Shown here: one piece after another, positions 45,230 to 53,526 of the stretch
How positions within the stretch are numbered: the stretch's first letter is position 1
Layout of the letters: each line of letters starts with the position of its first letter
NCBI RefSeq assembly: GCF_001854405.1
Contig: NZ_CP017718.1
Coordinates: 1,984,001 to 2,048,000 of the forward strand
Length of the DNA stretch: 64,000 bases
Direction of reading: 5' to 3'
DNA from: Hyphomonas sp. Mor2
GTDB taxonomy: Bacteria; Pseudomonadota; Alphaproteobacteria; Caulobacterales; Hyphomonadaceae
Program-made: the position numbers and the translations under genes
Notes under the pieces: model-generated
Told to the model about the DNA's origin: nothing
The model's database searches: none
What the model saw: only the letters and a program-made list of their open reading frames with translations

Positions 45230-46087
45230 TCACCATGTGAGTTTAGGCAACGCCCATTTTGCGGTGACGGCATACTCGGTCAGCAGCTCGCCAACCTCTT
45301 GCTCGAAATCTGCGCCATGCTGTTGCAGGCCGGTGCCGACATAGAGGCCATCAAAGCCCCGCGCGAGCGCGCCTTTCATGTCGGTGGCGGGGCTATCACC
45401 GATGCACAGGGTTCGTGCGGGCGAGGTTTCGACGCCCAGATCTGACAACTTCGCAAGCGCCAGATCGTAGATCGGATCATGCGGTTTGCCGGGATAGATG
45501 ACTGTGCCGCCCTCGTCCTCAAAGATCTTCGCCAGCGCCCCTGCGCACCAGAACAATTGATCACCGATACGTACCCGAATGTCAGGATTGGCGCAGATCA
45601 TCTCCATACCACGATCCGCCGCTTCGGCGAGACGGTCGAGATAGTCGTCCGGATGTTCATTGGCCTGATCTTCGAGCCCAATACAGAGAATCGTATCGGA
45701 CGTCTTCTCATCGCCGAACTGCAGGTCGAGGCCTTGATAGAGATAGCGATCATGCTCCCAGCCTTCGCTGGGCGCCATGCGATAGAAGAGCTCGCCGACG
45801 CGGGCGCTAAGCACTTCGCGGGTGGCATCGCCGGAGGTGACGCAATCATCAAACGCTTCTGGGGGAACACCAAGGGGGTCGAAGTGCCGAATCGCATGCT
45901 CTTTCGGCACCGGCGCATTGGTAATCAAGCAAACGGCCCCGCCTTGCTCGCGGTATCGCACCAGCGCCTCGCAGGCTTCTTCAAATGCGATCCGGCCATT
46001 GTGAATGACGCCCCAGACGTCACACAGGATGATGTCATAATGATCGGCAATGGCTGCAAGGCCGCCGGGAAATTGTGGATGAGTCAT
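45230..46087 (-). CDS. HAD-superfamily hydrolase, TIGR01459 type
   Basis: 285 aa, class IIA HAD fold. Motif I is LCDVWGVIHNG, keeping the nucleophile Asp but with Val-Trp in place of the usual x-Asp; motif II is LITNAP; the Lys is in YPGKPHDPIY, and CIGDSPATDMKGA supplies the acidic motif. These features match an alphaproteobacterial family with no settled substrate; a phosphatase on a small sugar or nucleotide phosphate is likely. Confidence 0.9.
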   Translation of the reverse strand: MTHPQFPGGLAAIADHYDIILCDVWGVIHNGRIAFEEACEALVRYREQGGAVCLITNAPVPKEHAIRHFDPLGVPPEAFDDCVTSGDATREVLSARVGELFYRMAPSEGWEHDRYLYQGLDLQFGDEKTSDTILCIGLEDQANEHPDDYLDRLAEAADRGMEMICANPDIRVRIGDQLFWCAGALAKIFEDEGGTVIYPGKPHDPIYDLALAKLSDLGVETSPARTLCIGDSPATDMKGALARGFDGLYVGTGLQQHGADFEQEVGELLTEYAVTAKWALPKLTW

Positions 46088-46136
46088 GCGAGCGACCTAG
46101 GAAGCGCGGCCTGCCGCGTCAATCCAATGTCCGCTT

Positions 46137-47372
46137 TTAGGACGCCCGCGCCGTAAGCTGGCGGACCAGTTCCGGCGGCGGCTTGGTTTCTTCCATCAAC
46201 GAGGACTTGATTGGACGTGGGGCACCGAAAATGTGGCCCTGACCGTAGGGGATTCCAAACTCCAGGATCTCGACGACGCTGACCTCTTCCTCGATTTTCT
46301 CGGCGATCAGCGTCACGCCATAGCGTGAGCAGACCGCTGCAACTTCTTCACCAGAGACCTTGCGATCAACCGAAGACATGGGCCGCGGCCCGAACGGATT
46401 GCGCAGCTGCTCGATCAGCTCGCCGCCATTGAACTTGACGAAGCGGATACCGGCATCCTGCAACCGAGGCAGGTCGATATCGATGGTCTCGGCATGGTCG
46501 ATGGAGAAGCGGAACCCCAGCGCGGTCAGACGCTCCATCGCTTCGCGCATCTGGCGGGATCTGTGCTCAAATCGGCTAGCGCGGATTTCGAAGATCAGTG
46601 CCCCGGCCAGATCGCGATTCTGTTCCATATGGCTGAGGAAGAAAGGGAAGAAATGCGGATCTTCGAGCGAATAGGATGAAACATTGCAGAACACGCCGAC
46701 CCGGCGATCGCGAGCGGCGAGGCGGCGCACCACCTCAACCGAGCGATACAGCATCATATTGTCGATCACGCCGAGCAGATTGGCGCGGCGGGCGGCGTCG
46801 AGAAAATCTGCTGGCAGAATCAAGGAGCCATCCGGTCCGCGCAGGCGCGTATAGCCCTCATAGAAGGACACCCGGCGCTGTGGCAAGGAGACGATCGGCT
46901 GCAAGTGCAGATCCACACGGCCATCCTGCAGAGCTTCCTTCACCGCGCGCAGCAGCGCATCTTCCTGAGGGGCCACTTCGCCGGTCGTTTCGGCATCCGC
47001 CAACTTGGTCTCGAAACTGCGCGACAGGCGCTCGATCAGGGTTTCAAGCTGACGCATTTCGCTGACCAGAGCGTCGCGGCGCTCGGTCAGTTCCTGTTTG
47101 ACGGTGGTTTCGATCGCCGTGGCACGGGTCTCAACAGTGTCGATCCGTTCCCGGACGTCTTGCTGCGCAGATTCAACCGTGTCGATCCGGGTTTTCAACG
47201 TCGATGACTCGCCTGCGCGGGTCGCGAACAGGTGCACTTGTCCAATCAGAGCCGTCAGAATAGCGCCCGCACCGATGGCGAGGTTCAGCTCAATACCGGC
47301 ATAGGTAAACAGGCCCCATCCAGCCCCTGCCCCAAGCGCAGCATAGATCATAAAAAACACGGCAACCATCAA
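46137..47372 (-). CDS. tipF: TipF-like degenerate EAL-domain protein
   Basis: 411 aa. Two TM helices (~2-22 and ~28-48), a coiled coil (~60-135) and an EAL domain (~150-395). EAL is altered to YEGY. Seen: Glu in YEGY, Asn in FCNVSS, Glu in IFEIRAS, Lys in FVKFNG and Gln in YGQGHIFG. The DDFG motif reads SIDHAE, so the second metal Asp is lost. This TM-coil-EAL layout and degenerate site match Caulobacter TipF, a c-di-GMP receptor that helps place the flagellum at the new pole. No flagellar genes lie in the window. The name is an inference from architecture. Confidence 0.8.
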   Translation of the reverse strand: MMVAVFFMIYAALGAGAGWGLFTYAGIELNLAIGAGAILTALIGQVHLFATRAGESSTLKTRIDTVESAQQDVRERIDTVETRATAIETTVKQELTERRDALVSEMRQLETLIERLSRSFETKLADAETTGEVAPQEDALLRAVKEALQDGRVDLHLQPIVSLPQRRVSFYEGYTRLRGPDGSLILPADFLDAARRANLLGVIDNMMLYRSVEVVRRLAARDRRVGVFCNVSSYSLEDPHFFPFFLSHMEQNRDLAGALIFEIRASRFEHRSRQMREAMERLTALGFRFSIDHAETIDIDLPRLQDAGIRFVKFNGGELIEQLRNPFGPRPMSSVDRKVSGEEVAAVCSRYGVTLIAEKIEEEVSVVEILEFGIPYGQGHIFGAPRPIKSSLMEETKPPPELVRQLTARAS

Positions 47373-47468
47373 TTCCAGCCCCAGAAAGACGCGATAATCT
47401 TAACAATTAGGCGTCAAACGTTAACGAATTGGTAGCAATAGGGCTGATTTGCACCCCCTGCCAAGAGA

Positions 47469-47936
47469 TCAGGTTAATCCATCCACTGCATTTCTTTCGG
47501 CATCGAGGAATTCGCGCAACGCTTGCAACGTGGGCAAAATTTTCTCCAACTGGGAGATGTCCAGGTTCTGCGCGACAATCTCGGCTAAGGGTCCAATCGC
47601 GCCGATGCCCCGCGCCCGTGCGGCTTTGCCTTCCTCCGTGATCGTCACGATTTTTCGACGCCGGTCTTCTTCGCTTCCCGTGATTTCGATATATCCCTTG
47701 TGTTCGAGCTTGGTGAGAATTGCGGTCATGGACGGCTTGGTGACCTGGAACGCCTTGGCCAGAAAACTCGGCGACTTCTCGCCCGGCAGCCGGACGAAAT
47801 GATTGAGCACGCCGAACTCGGATGGGTTCAGATCGGGCGCCAGGACACGCGCGAATCTCGCTGTTGCCAGCTGATCGATAATGCCGATTTCATTAAACAG
47901 CGCGAACACGAGCGCGCCTTGAGACGAATCTTTCAT
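47469..47936 (-). CDS. MarR-family transcriptional regulator
   Basis: 155 aa, winged helix-turn-helix (~45-110: PSEFGVLNHFVRLPG, KAFQVTKPSMTAILTKLEHKGYI, then the wing GSEEDRRRKIVTITEEG). The order of flavoprotein gene then regulator, 2 bp apart, makes it the probable autorepressor of this two-gene operon, acting at the perfect palindrome in the promoter. No reactive Cys is visible, so a small ligand rather than peroxide is the likely signal. Confidence 0.93.
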   Translation of the reverse strand: MKDSSQGALVFALFNEIGIIDQLATARFARVLAPDLNPSEFGVLNHFVRLPGEKSPSFLAKAFQVTKPSMTAILTKLEHKGYIEITGSEEDRRRKIVTITEEGKAARARGIGAIGPLAEIVAQNLDISQLEKILPTLQALREFLDAERNAVDGLT

Positions 47937-47938
47937 GC

Positions 47939-49096
47939 TCAGACATTTATCAGCTTGCTCTCAACCGGCCAACGCGGGCTGGCGGCGGGGAATTTTGTAT
48001 AGCCGAGGCGTCCAAACATGTGCACGACGCCTGTCTCAGCGCCCAAACTGGCATGGATCGCCTGATAGGGCTCAGCCATTTCCGGGAATTCCTGCAGGAT
48101 CTGGCTGAGCGGGTGAATGCAGAGCCCGATCTGCTGCGCCGCCAGGTTCATGCGCACCCAGCTTCGCCCTGCCTCGATCTGGCTGAGACGCGTATTCTCA
48201 GCGGCCGTGATCCAGGCAAAGCCCTGGGCTGAGTGGATAATGTCCCGGTACATGTCGATGCCAATATTGTAGGCTTGGCTGCCTTTCTCGTTCAGGCCTT
48301 CATGACTGACTATGCCGGTCATCTTGAACAGGCCCATCTGGAGCCCGCCCATATCGATGCCGTCCGGATCCTTGACCACGGCGCGATTGCCGATGCGCAT
48401 CAGGTCGATGCTCTCCTTGCGGGTGATGTCGGTCTCATACTCGATCATCCAGCCGAGCCAGGCCAGATCGATCAACTCCCTGACCGTATCCGGATCATTT
48501 GTGCCGCCAAAGCTCAGGTCGCCGGTCCCGGCAGCGAGGACCTGGCGCAGCGCCCCGTCTTCGACCTTTTGCGACAGGTCGTACGGTTCTTTCGTGGAGC
48601 GTCTGGCCAGGACATTATCGAACAAGGGGTCCTTGCTCGGGCGCGCGTCTGGGAGGAACGTCACTTGCGCAATTCGGCCATTTCCGAGCCGCGGCTGACC
48701 GGCACCATCGGGGAATGGAACAATGTCCGCGCGTAGTCCTTTTTCGGCCGCCGCCATGCGTAGCAATTCCAGCATGCAGCCGAAGCCGATCGTAATCTGC
48801 CTGTCGAACGGATCAGTTTCCGGCAGGCGTTTGTCGAGATCGATACGCACGTCAATGCGATTGTCTCCGACCAATTCGAACATCCAGGGCTGGCGATTAT
48901 GCGGATTGGGCGCCAGGATCGCATAGGCCAGTGCATCAATGCGCGGATCACCAAAGCTCTTGCCCGCCTCAGACCAGGGCGCGCGCGCCTTAGCCATTCC
49001 TGGCCCGTGCGCATAAATTGCCGCGCCGCCAGCGCCTGCACCAAGGAGCACCGCGCTGGCGCCAGCTGTTTTCAAAATCGCGCGTCTGGAAAGCAT
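47939..49096 (-). CDS. Acg-family FMN-binding oxidoreductase, exported by Tat
   Basis: 385 aa. The N-terminus SRRAILKTAGASAVLLGAGAGGAA is a twin-arginine signal, so it should be folded with FMN in the cytoplasm and exported. Two nitroreductase-like half domains follow (APNPHNRQPWMF, with RRSTKEPYD in the middle and WVRMNLAAQQIGLCIHPLSQ near the end). Family members are linked with nitro- or stress-related redox. The first gene of the MarR operon; the substrate is unknown. Confidence 0.9.
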   Translation of the reverse strand: MLSRRAILKTAGASAVLLGAGAGGAAIYAHGPGMAKARAPWSEAGKSFGDPRIDALAYAILAPNPHNRQPWMFELVGDNRIDVRIDLDKRLPETDPFDRQITIGFGCMLELLRMAAAEKGLRADIVPFPDGAGQPRLGNGRIAQVTFLPDARPSKDPLFDNVLARRSTKEPYDLSQKVEDGALRQVLAAGTGDLSFGGTNDPDTVRELIDLAWLGWMIEYETDITRKESIDLMRIGNRAVVKDPDGIDMGGLQMGLFKMTGIVSHEGLNEKGSQAYNIGIDMYRDIIHSAQGFAWITAAENTRLSQIEAGRSWVRMNLAAQQIGLCIHPLSQILQEFPEMAEPYQAIHASLGAETGVVHMFGRLGYTKFPAASPRWPVESKLINV

Positions 49097-49117
49097 GTGT
49101 GAGGCTCCATTTCATAT

Positions 49118-49135
49118 TAGTTAGTTTTCTAACTA
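49118..49135. promoter_or_regulatory. MarR operator
   Basis: Perfect inverted repeat TAGTTAG-TTTT-CTAACTA, 18 bp, 22 bp upstream of the flavoprotein start and overlapping the candidate -10 (GATAGT, minus strand). The size and AT-rich arms are typical of MarR-dimer sites. Confidence 0.75.
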
Positions 49136-49158
49136 TCTATTTATAGCGCGCGTGTCAA
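49132..49158 (-). promoter_or_regulatory. Promoter of the flavoprotein-marR operon
   Basis: On the minus strand a consensus -35 TTGACA lies at 49158-49153, then 15 bp to a -10-like GATAGT (49137-49132) that overlaps the MarR palindrome. The spacer is 2 bp short of ideal, which would fit a weak or tightly regulated promoter. Confidence 0.55.
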
Positions 49159-49361
49159 GGCCGACCGTGATGTCGCTGCCACACTGGGATAAGGTTTTAT
49201 GAGATTCATGACTTTTCTTTCAGAAGCAGGTTTGACAGGTCGCGCCACGCTTCCTACTCAAAGGTTCAAATCCCGAAACACCCACGGTCCACGGTCATTG
49301 CTTGACCGGATGGGGGCGTCTCGGGGGAGACCGGGGTCCTGTGCAAACGGGACCCCGTTGC

Positions 49362-50084
49362 TTATTCAGCGCCTGTATTTTGGACGAAATGCGCCGTACT
49401 TAACGGCCAGGTCAGATCCGAATCAGTAGCTTCGCATGACACCACCATTCGCACCTGCTCGACCGGCGTTTCGGGCGATGGTTCGAGCAAGCGCTCGCAG
49501 GTCTGCAACTCAATCACGGCCCGGTCTTCATAGGAAATTCGGTAGCCGCCTCGTAGAGCTGTGACGCGGACGTCGCCGGTGTCGAAAACAATTTGACCCG
49601 TCGATGCGGTTCGCCCTGTCAGAATGGCGGCGTCATACCCGCCTGCCGGAATTCCCTCTTCGACAATGCGTAACGCGTCAGCTTGCTCGAATGCCTTGTT
49701 GAGACCTTCCACCACATCCAGTACGCCACGCGGCCCAATCGTGAGCAGTGCTGCATCACGGCCGGCCCGCCAGCTTTCATTTCGAATCTCGTCCAGGCCT
49801 TCGATATCCGCGGCGCGCAGGGAGAACACAATGACGCCGTCGAGCTGGCGAAGATCTGCAGCCGAGAGACTTGCGGCAACGCCCGCGGGTGCGCCGAACA
49901 GAATGCGTTTTCCACCAGCCGCAACGAGTGCGCATGGTCGATCCGCACGATCCGGACCGCAGGGGATCAGAACGAAATCACGCGGCGAGATCTCCAATGG
50001 TTCAGCGGGCTCTTCCACCGCCGGAGGCGAGCACGCCGCGGCGACACTCAATACTCCAATCGCCAGGGTGTGTCGGATCTTCAT
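49362..50084 (-). CDS. Lipoprotein with metallo-beta-lactamase-like fold, metal motif lost
   Basis: 240 aa; I start at MKIRHTLAIG because it opens a lipoprotein signal (VAAACS, Cys18-19 region); an upstream in-frame start would overlap the FAH gene. The core VIVFSLRAADIEGLDEIRNES...RDAALLTIGPRGVLDVVEGLNKAFEQADALR follows the RNase Z/MBL layout (HxHxDH, then GL.D, GP.G, GLN.AY) but the His residues are replaced by S-L-R-A-A-D; only the Asp remains. A binding or decoy role rather than hydrolysis is probable. Family assignment is by pattern and is not certain. Confidence 0.75.
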   Translation of the reverse strand: MKIRHTLAIGVLSVAAACSPPAVEEPAEPLEISPRDFVLIPCGPDRADRPCALVAAGGKRILFGAPAGVAASLSAADLRQLDGVIVFSLRAADIEGLDEIRNESWRAGRDAALLTIGPRGVLDVVEGLNKAFEQADALRIVEEGIPAGGYDAAILTGRTASTGQIVFDTGDVRVTALRGGYRISYEDRAVIELQTCERLLEPSPETPVEQVRMVVSCEATDSDLTWPLSTAHFVQNTGAE

Positions 50085-50107
50085 GTCTATGGCTCTATCC
50101 AGACTCT

Positions 50108-50962
50108 CTAGTCCAGAACAGTCACCTTTTTCTCGGCGACAATCTTGTGCTCTGCGTATCCGATCTGGTCGATCTCGACCCGCACGGTATCGCCCGCCTT
50201 CAACCATTTCGGCGGATCAAACCCAGCCCCGACGCCTGCCGGTGTCCCGGTGAAGATGATATCGCCTGGCTCCAGCGTGAATGAGGCGGTGAGGTGGGCG
50301 ATCTGCTGGGCGATCGAGAAGGTCATGTCGCGCACGTGCCCGGATTGTCTGAGTTCGCCATTAACAAAGCCGCGCACTTCCAGCCCGGACAAATCCTCAA
50401 TTTCATCCGGCGTGACAAGGCACGGGCCAAATGGCGCGTGAGTATCAAACCCTTTGCCCATAATCATGGTCGGGCTGGCGCGTTGCCAGTCGCGAACCGA
50501 GAAATCGCAGCCGCAACTAAATCCCGCCACCATCTCCATGGCGCGCTCCTCTGGCACGTGACGCCCGGTCTTGCCGATGATCACCACCAGTTCCGCCTCG
50601 TAATCGAGCTGGTCCGACACGACCGGCAGATGGACGTCGCTATAGGCGCCATTCGCTGCGGTCGCCTGTTTGTTGAACCATTTCTGCACATTCGAGGTCG
50701 GGTTCTTGATGAAGGAGACTGATTCCTTTGCATGCGCGGCATAATTCACGCCGATACCGAGGATCTTTCGCGGCCGAGGAATGGGCGCCATGAGCTCGGC
50801 CGAGTCCAGAGCAAGCGTACCGGCTTCCCCCGCCCTATCCGCAGCGCCAGGCAGATCGTGCAAGAGCGCACTGAGGTCGGATTCGGCAAGCAAATAGACC
50901 CGGTCGTCGCGCAACAGACCTGCGTGCGGGCGTCCTTCGGTTCTGATTGTGACCCATCTCAT
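50108..50962 (-). CDS. Fumarylacetoacetate hydrolase-family protein
   Basis: 284 aa with the FAH catalytic core from about 60: VNYAAHAKES, the metal-binding DYEAELVVIIGK (Glu-x-Glu), KGFDTHAPFGPCLV and the C-terminal PGDIIFTGTPAGVG. Members hydrolyse or decarboxylate 1,3-diketo and oxalo compounds. The next gene on the same strand, the lipoprotein, begins 24 bp later. The exact substrate cannot be stated. Confidence 0.92.
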   Translation of the reverse strand: MRWVTIRTEGRPHAGLLRDDRVYLLAESDLSALLHDLPGAADRAGEAGTLALDSAELMAPIPRPRKILGIGVNYAAHAKESVSFIKNPTSNVQKWFNKQATAANGAYSDVHLPVVSDQLDYEAELVVIIGKTGRHVPEERAMEMVAGFSCGCDFSVRDWQRASPTMIMGKGFDTHAPFGPCLVTPDEIEDLSGLEVRGFVNGELRQSGHVRDMTFSIAQQIAHLTASFTLEPGDIIFTGTPAGVGAGFDPPKWLKAGDTVRVEIDQIGYAEHKIVAEKKVTVLD

Positions 50963-51092
50963 GTTTCGTGTGACCTCTTCGCTACGATTGTGCGAAACCG
51001 GACGGAAAGGCTGTCGGTTTCAATTGATGCGCGCGTGCCGCGTGACTAGTGCTGTGTTTTGGGTTGGTGGGACAGTAGAAAGTTTAGACTAA

Positions 51093-52757
51093 ATGACACA
51101 AGGCCTTCGTGCTCAGGAAAGTACGCTTGCGGATCTATTGTGCAATGGCACAGAAATGGCGATGCCGCCGTATCAGCGCAGCTATTCGTGGGAAAATTCC
51201 GAAGCGGACGCGCTCCTCAGTGATCTTCGCGACGCCAGCGAAAGCTCGGAGAATCACTTCATCGGCGCCATCGTGCTGGTGAAAGAATCTTCCGGTCGTT
51301 TTCTGATTGTCGACGGTCAACAGCGCCTGACGACTCTGACGATTCTGCTGTCTGTCTTGCGGGACATGGAATCAGATTCCGGTCGCAAGGATGAGATTCA
51401 CTCCCTGATCGCCGATGATAATGGCGGCGCGGCGCCGACCTGGCGGATTTCGCTCAATCATATTGATGGCCCGTACCTGCGCGAAGCGATCCAGAATCGC
51501 GGCGCGTCGCTGACCAAGGATGTCGAGCCGAATGATAGCGAGAGCCAGCGCCGCATGACGCGCAATCTCGACAATTTCATCAGGACCGTCCGCAACATGT
51601 CCCCTGAGGCGCAGCGCGAGCTGGCCGATACGATTCGTAACCGCGTCCTGCTCGTCAAGGTGATCGTCGAGGATTGGGATGGCGGCTACAATGTGTTCCG
51701 CGTCCTCAACACACGCGGCAAGGCACCGAACAGCCATGACATTATCAAGACCGACTTGCTCGAAAACGCCTCGCTGTCACAGGAAGAGGCGGATGAGTTC
51801 TCCAGAGAATGGTCGGAACATGAATCCCGCCTCAGTGGATCGGGCTTTGATGACCTGCTTAACCAGATCAGCACGCTATATGCCCGCAAGACCAAGAAAG
51901 GCGCGAGTGAGTTTCGCAAGGCGGTGATCAACCGCTCTTCCGGTGGCACCCGCGAATTCTTGTCAAAGGAGCTGCCAGCCTATGTCGATGCTTATGTCAC
52001 GATCTCAACCGGCGACGGCCAGTTCGGCAATATGACGCCGCAGGTCACCGAATGCCTCAATCACTTGCGTCTGATCGATCATCAGTTGTGGCGGGCGCCG
52101 GCGTTGAAATTCCTCGTCAATCACAATGGCAGCCCCGAAAACGCGTACATGTTCTTCAAGAGCCTGGAACGGTTTGCCTATGGCGCCATGATGTCGATCA
52201 CGGATCAGCGCAGCCGCCAGCGGCGCTATCAGAAGATTGCCGACAATGCGGACAATCCTCGCGCGCTTCTATCCGAAAGCGGACCGATGGCCTTGTCGCG
52301 CGAAGAGCGCAGGGAAATTTCCAGTCGATTGCGCAGCCGTTTCGGCGCATTTGCGCAGCGCCGTGCGATTGCCCTGCGTCTAAATGCAGAGATTGAAAGC
52401 GGTAAAGCGCTGGGCCCGGATGATGGGGCTACGGTGGAACATGTTCTACCCAAGAACATCCCGGAAGACTCCCCCTGGCACAATGCCTGGCCGAACCCGG
52501 CCGTGCACCGCGATCTGGTCGACACGATCGGAAACTTTGCGCTTTTGTCCCAGTCGACCAATCAAAAGGCTGACAATCTTTCCTTCGAGGAGAAGAAGGC
52601 GCTGTATTTTGCCAGTCCCGATCCGGAATTCGCACTGACTCGCGACATCAAGGACAAGGTGGCCTGGACGCCAGAAGTCGTGCGTACGCGCACAGAGCAT
52701 CTCGCAAAAATCATGGAAAATGCCTGGCAGCTCAATCGCGCCTTCATGAAGCTCTAG
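51093..52757 (+). CDS. DUF262/DUF1524 protein (GmrSD-like)
   Basis: 554 aa. N-terminal DUF262 (~10-230) with MPPYQRSYSWE and IVDGQQRLTTLTILL; C-terminal DUF1524 (~400-545) with the HNH-like VEHVLPKNIP and IGNFALLSQSTNQKADNLSFEEKK. This is the fused GmrS-GmrD layout of type IV restriction enzymes that cut modified phage DNA using NTP, e.g. glucosyl-hmC DNA. Both key motifs are intact. Single gene with no methylase beside it. An alternative is a housekeeping DUF262 protein of unknown use. The ATG has a weak ribosome site. Confidence 0.88.
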   Translation: MTQGLRAQESTLADLLCNGTEMAMPPYQRSYSWENSEADALLSDLRDASESSENHFIGAIVLVKESSGRFLIVDGQQRLTTLTILLSVLRDMESDSGRKDEIHSLIADDNGGAAPTWRISLNHIDGPYLREAIQNRGASLTKDVEPNDSESQRRMTRNLDNFIRTVRNMSPEAQRELADTIRNRVLLVKVIVEDWDGGYNVFRVLNTRGKAPNSHDIIKTDLLENASLSQEEADEFSREWSEHESRLSGSGFDDLLNQISTLYARKTKKGASEFRKAVINRSSGGTREFLSKELPAYVDAYVTISTGDGQFGNMTPQVTECLNHLRLIDHQLWRAPALKFLVNHNGSPENAYMFFKSLERFAYGAMMSITDQRSRQRRYQKIADNADNPRALLSESGPMALSREERREISSRLRSRFGAFAQRRAIALRLNAEIESGKALGPDDGATVEHVLPKNIPEDSPWHNAWPNPAVHRDLVDTIGNFALLSQSTNQKADNLSFEEKKALYFASPDPEFALTRDIKDKVAWTPEVVRTRTEHLAKIMENAWQLNRAFMKL

Positions 52758-52779
52758 CGATATTCGGAGTTGAACGCGA

Positions 52780-53397
52780 TCAGGAGGTCGCTTCGTTGAG
52801 TTTGCGCTCGGCAGTATAGTCGGCGAGCTTGTCGGCCGCGTCGCGGGCCTGATCAATGCTTTCATCGAAAGCTGTCAGCGCATAGGAGGCGCCGCCGAGC
52901 TCTTCCTGCTCATATGTGGTCAACGCGTTTACGAAGGTCCGCCGCGCTTTCTTGGCGGTCACAAGCGCGCTCTCATAGCTGACCAGATCCGCGCGCAAAC
53001 TCTTTGCCGTTGCACCTGAACCCTGAAGCTTTTCGGCTTCCATCGTGGCCACGTTCAAACCGTGGGTTGCACTCTCAATATCGTCGCGCAACTGCGAAAT
53101 CTGTTGCGACCTCGAAGGTGCATTGGCCTTGAGATCGGAAGCATATTTCATTTCGGGTGTCTGGTCTTCGTTCGAGGCTCCGTCCATCAGGACCCGAGCA
53201 AACCCGAGCAAGCCGCCACTCTTGGCCACCCAGTTCTTGCGTTCTGCCAGATCTGTATAGGCATCGGACACTTCGCGGAGGCTGCTTTGTTCGGTCGTCA
53301 AGCCGGTTTCGACAACCGCTTCCGAAGACACCATGGACACAGTGGCGCAAGCGCCAAGGCTGGACGCCAGAATGACCGAAAGGAGAACACTACGCAT
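52780..53397 (-). CDS. Coiled-coil lipoprotein of unknown function
   Basis: 205 aa. Lipobox LGAC (Cys17) and a mostly helical, Ala/Ser/Glu-rich mature part with heptad-like stretches (SQQISQLRDDIESATHGLNVATMEAEKL and later). No enzyme motif. It could be an envelope spacer. It converges on the DUF262 gene, 22 bp away. Confidence 0.75.
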   Translation of the reverse strand: MRSVLLSVILASSLGACATVSMVSSEAVVETGLTTEQSSLREVSDAYTDLAERKNWVAKSGGLLGFARVLMDGASNEDQTPEMKYASDLKANAPSRSQQISQLRDDIESATHGLNVATMEAEKLQGSGATAKSLRADLVSYESALVTAKKARRTFVNALTTYEQEELGGASYALTAFDESIDQARDAADKLADYTAERKLNEATS

Positions 53398-53526
53398 CGG
53401 GCTCTACACCTAACAAAACTAAACCCTCACCTGTAATGACACATACAGATGAGAAAAACGCCGTCCATACCCTTTATTCAGAAGTTAACAATCGATAGGT
53501 GAAGAGGTCGTGAACAAAGGCACAAA

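Noticed and set aside
43836-45344. 502-aa plus-strand open frame
   Set aside because: Antisense to ribF and the MaoC gene; no domain pattern.
49255-49290. tRNA T-arm look-alike (GGTTCAAATCC)
   Set aside because: The stem next to the TTCAAAT loop does not pair beyond two bases and there is no acceptor or anticodon arm.
49325-49355. Hairpin GGGGTCC/GGACCCC after the MBL-like lipoprotein gene as terminator
   Set aside because: The stem is good but there is no T run after it on either strand; it may only be an mRNA-end hairpin.
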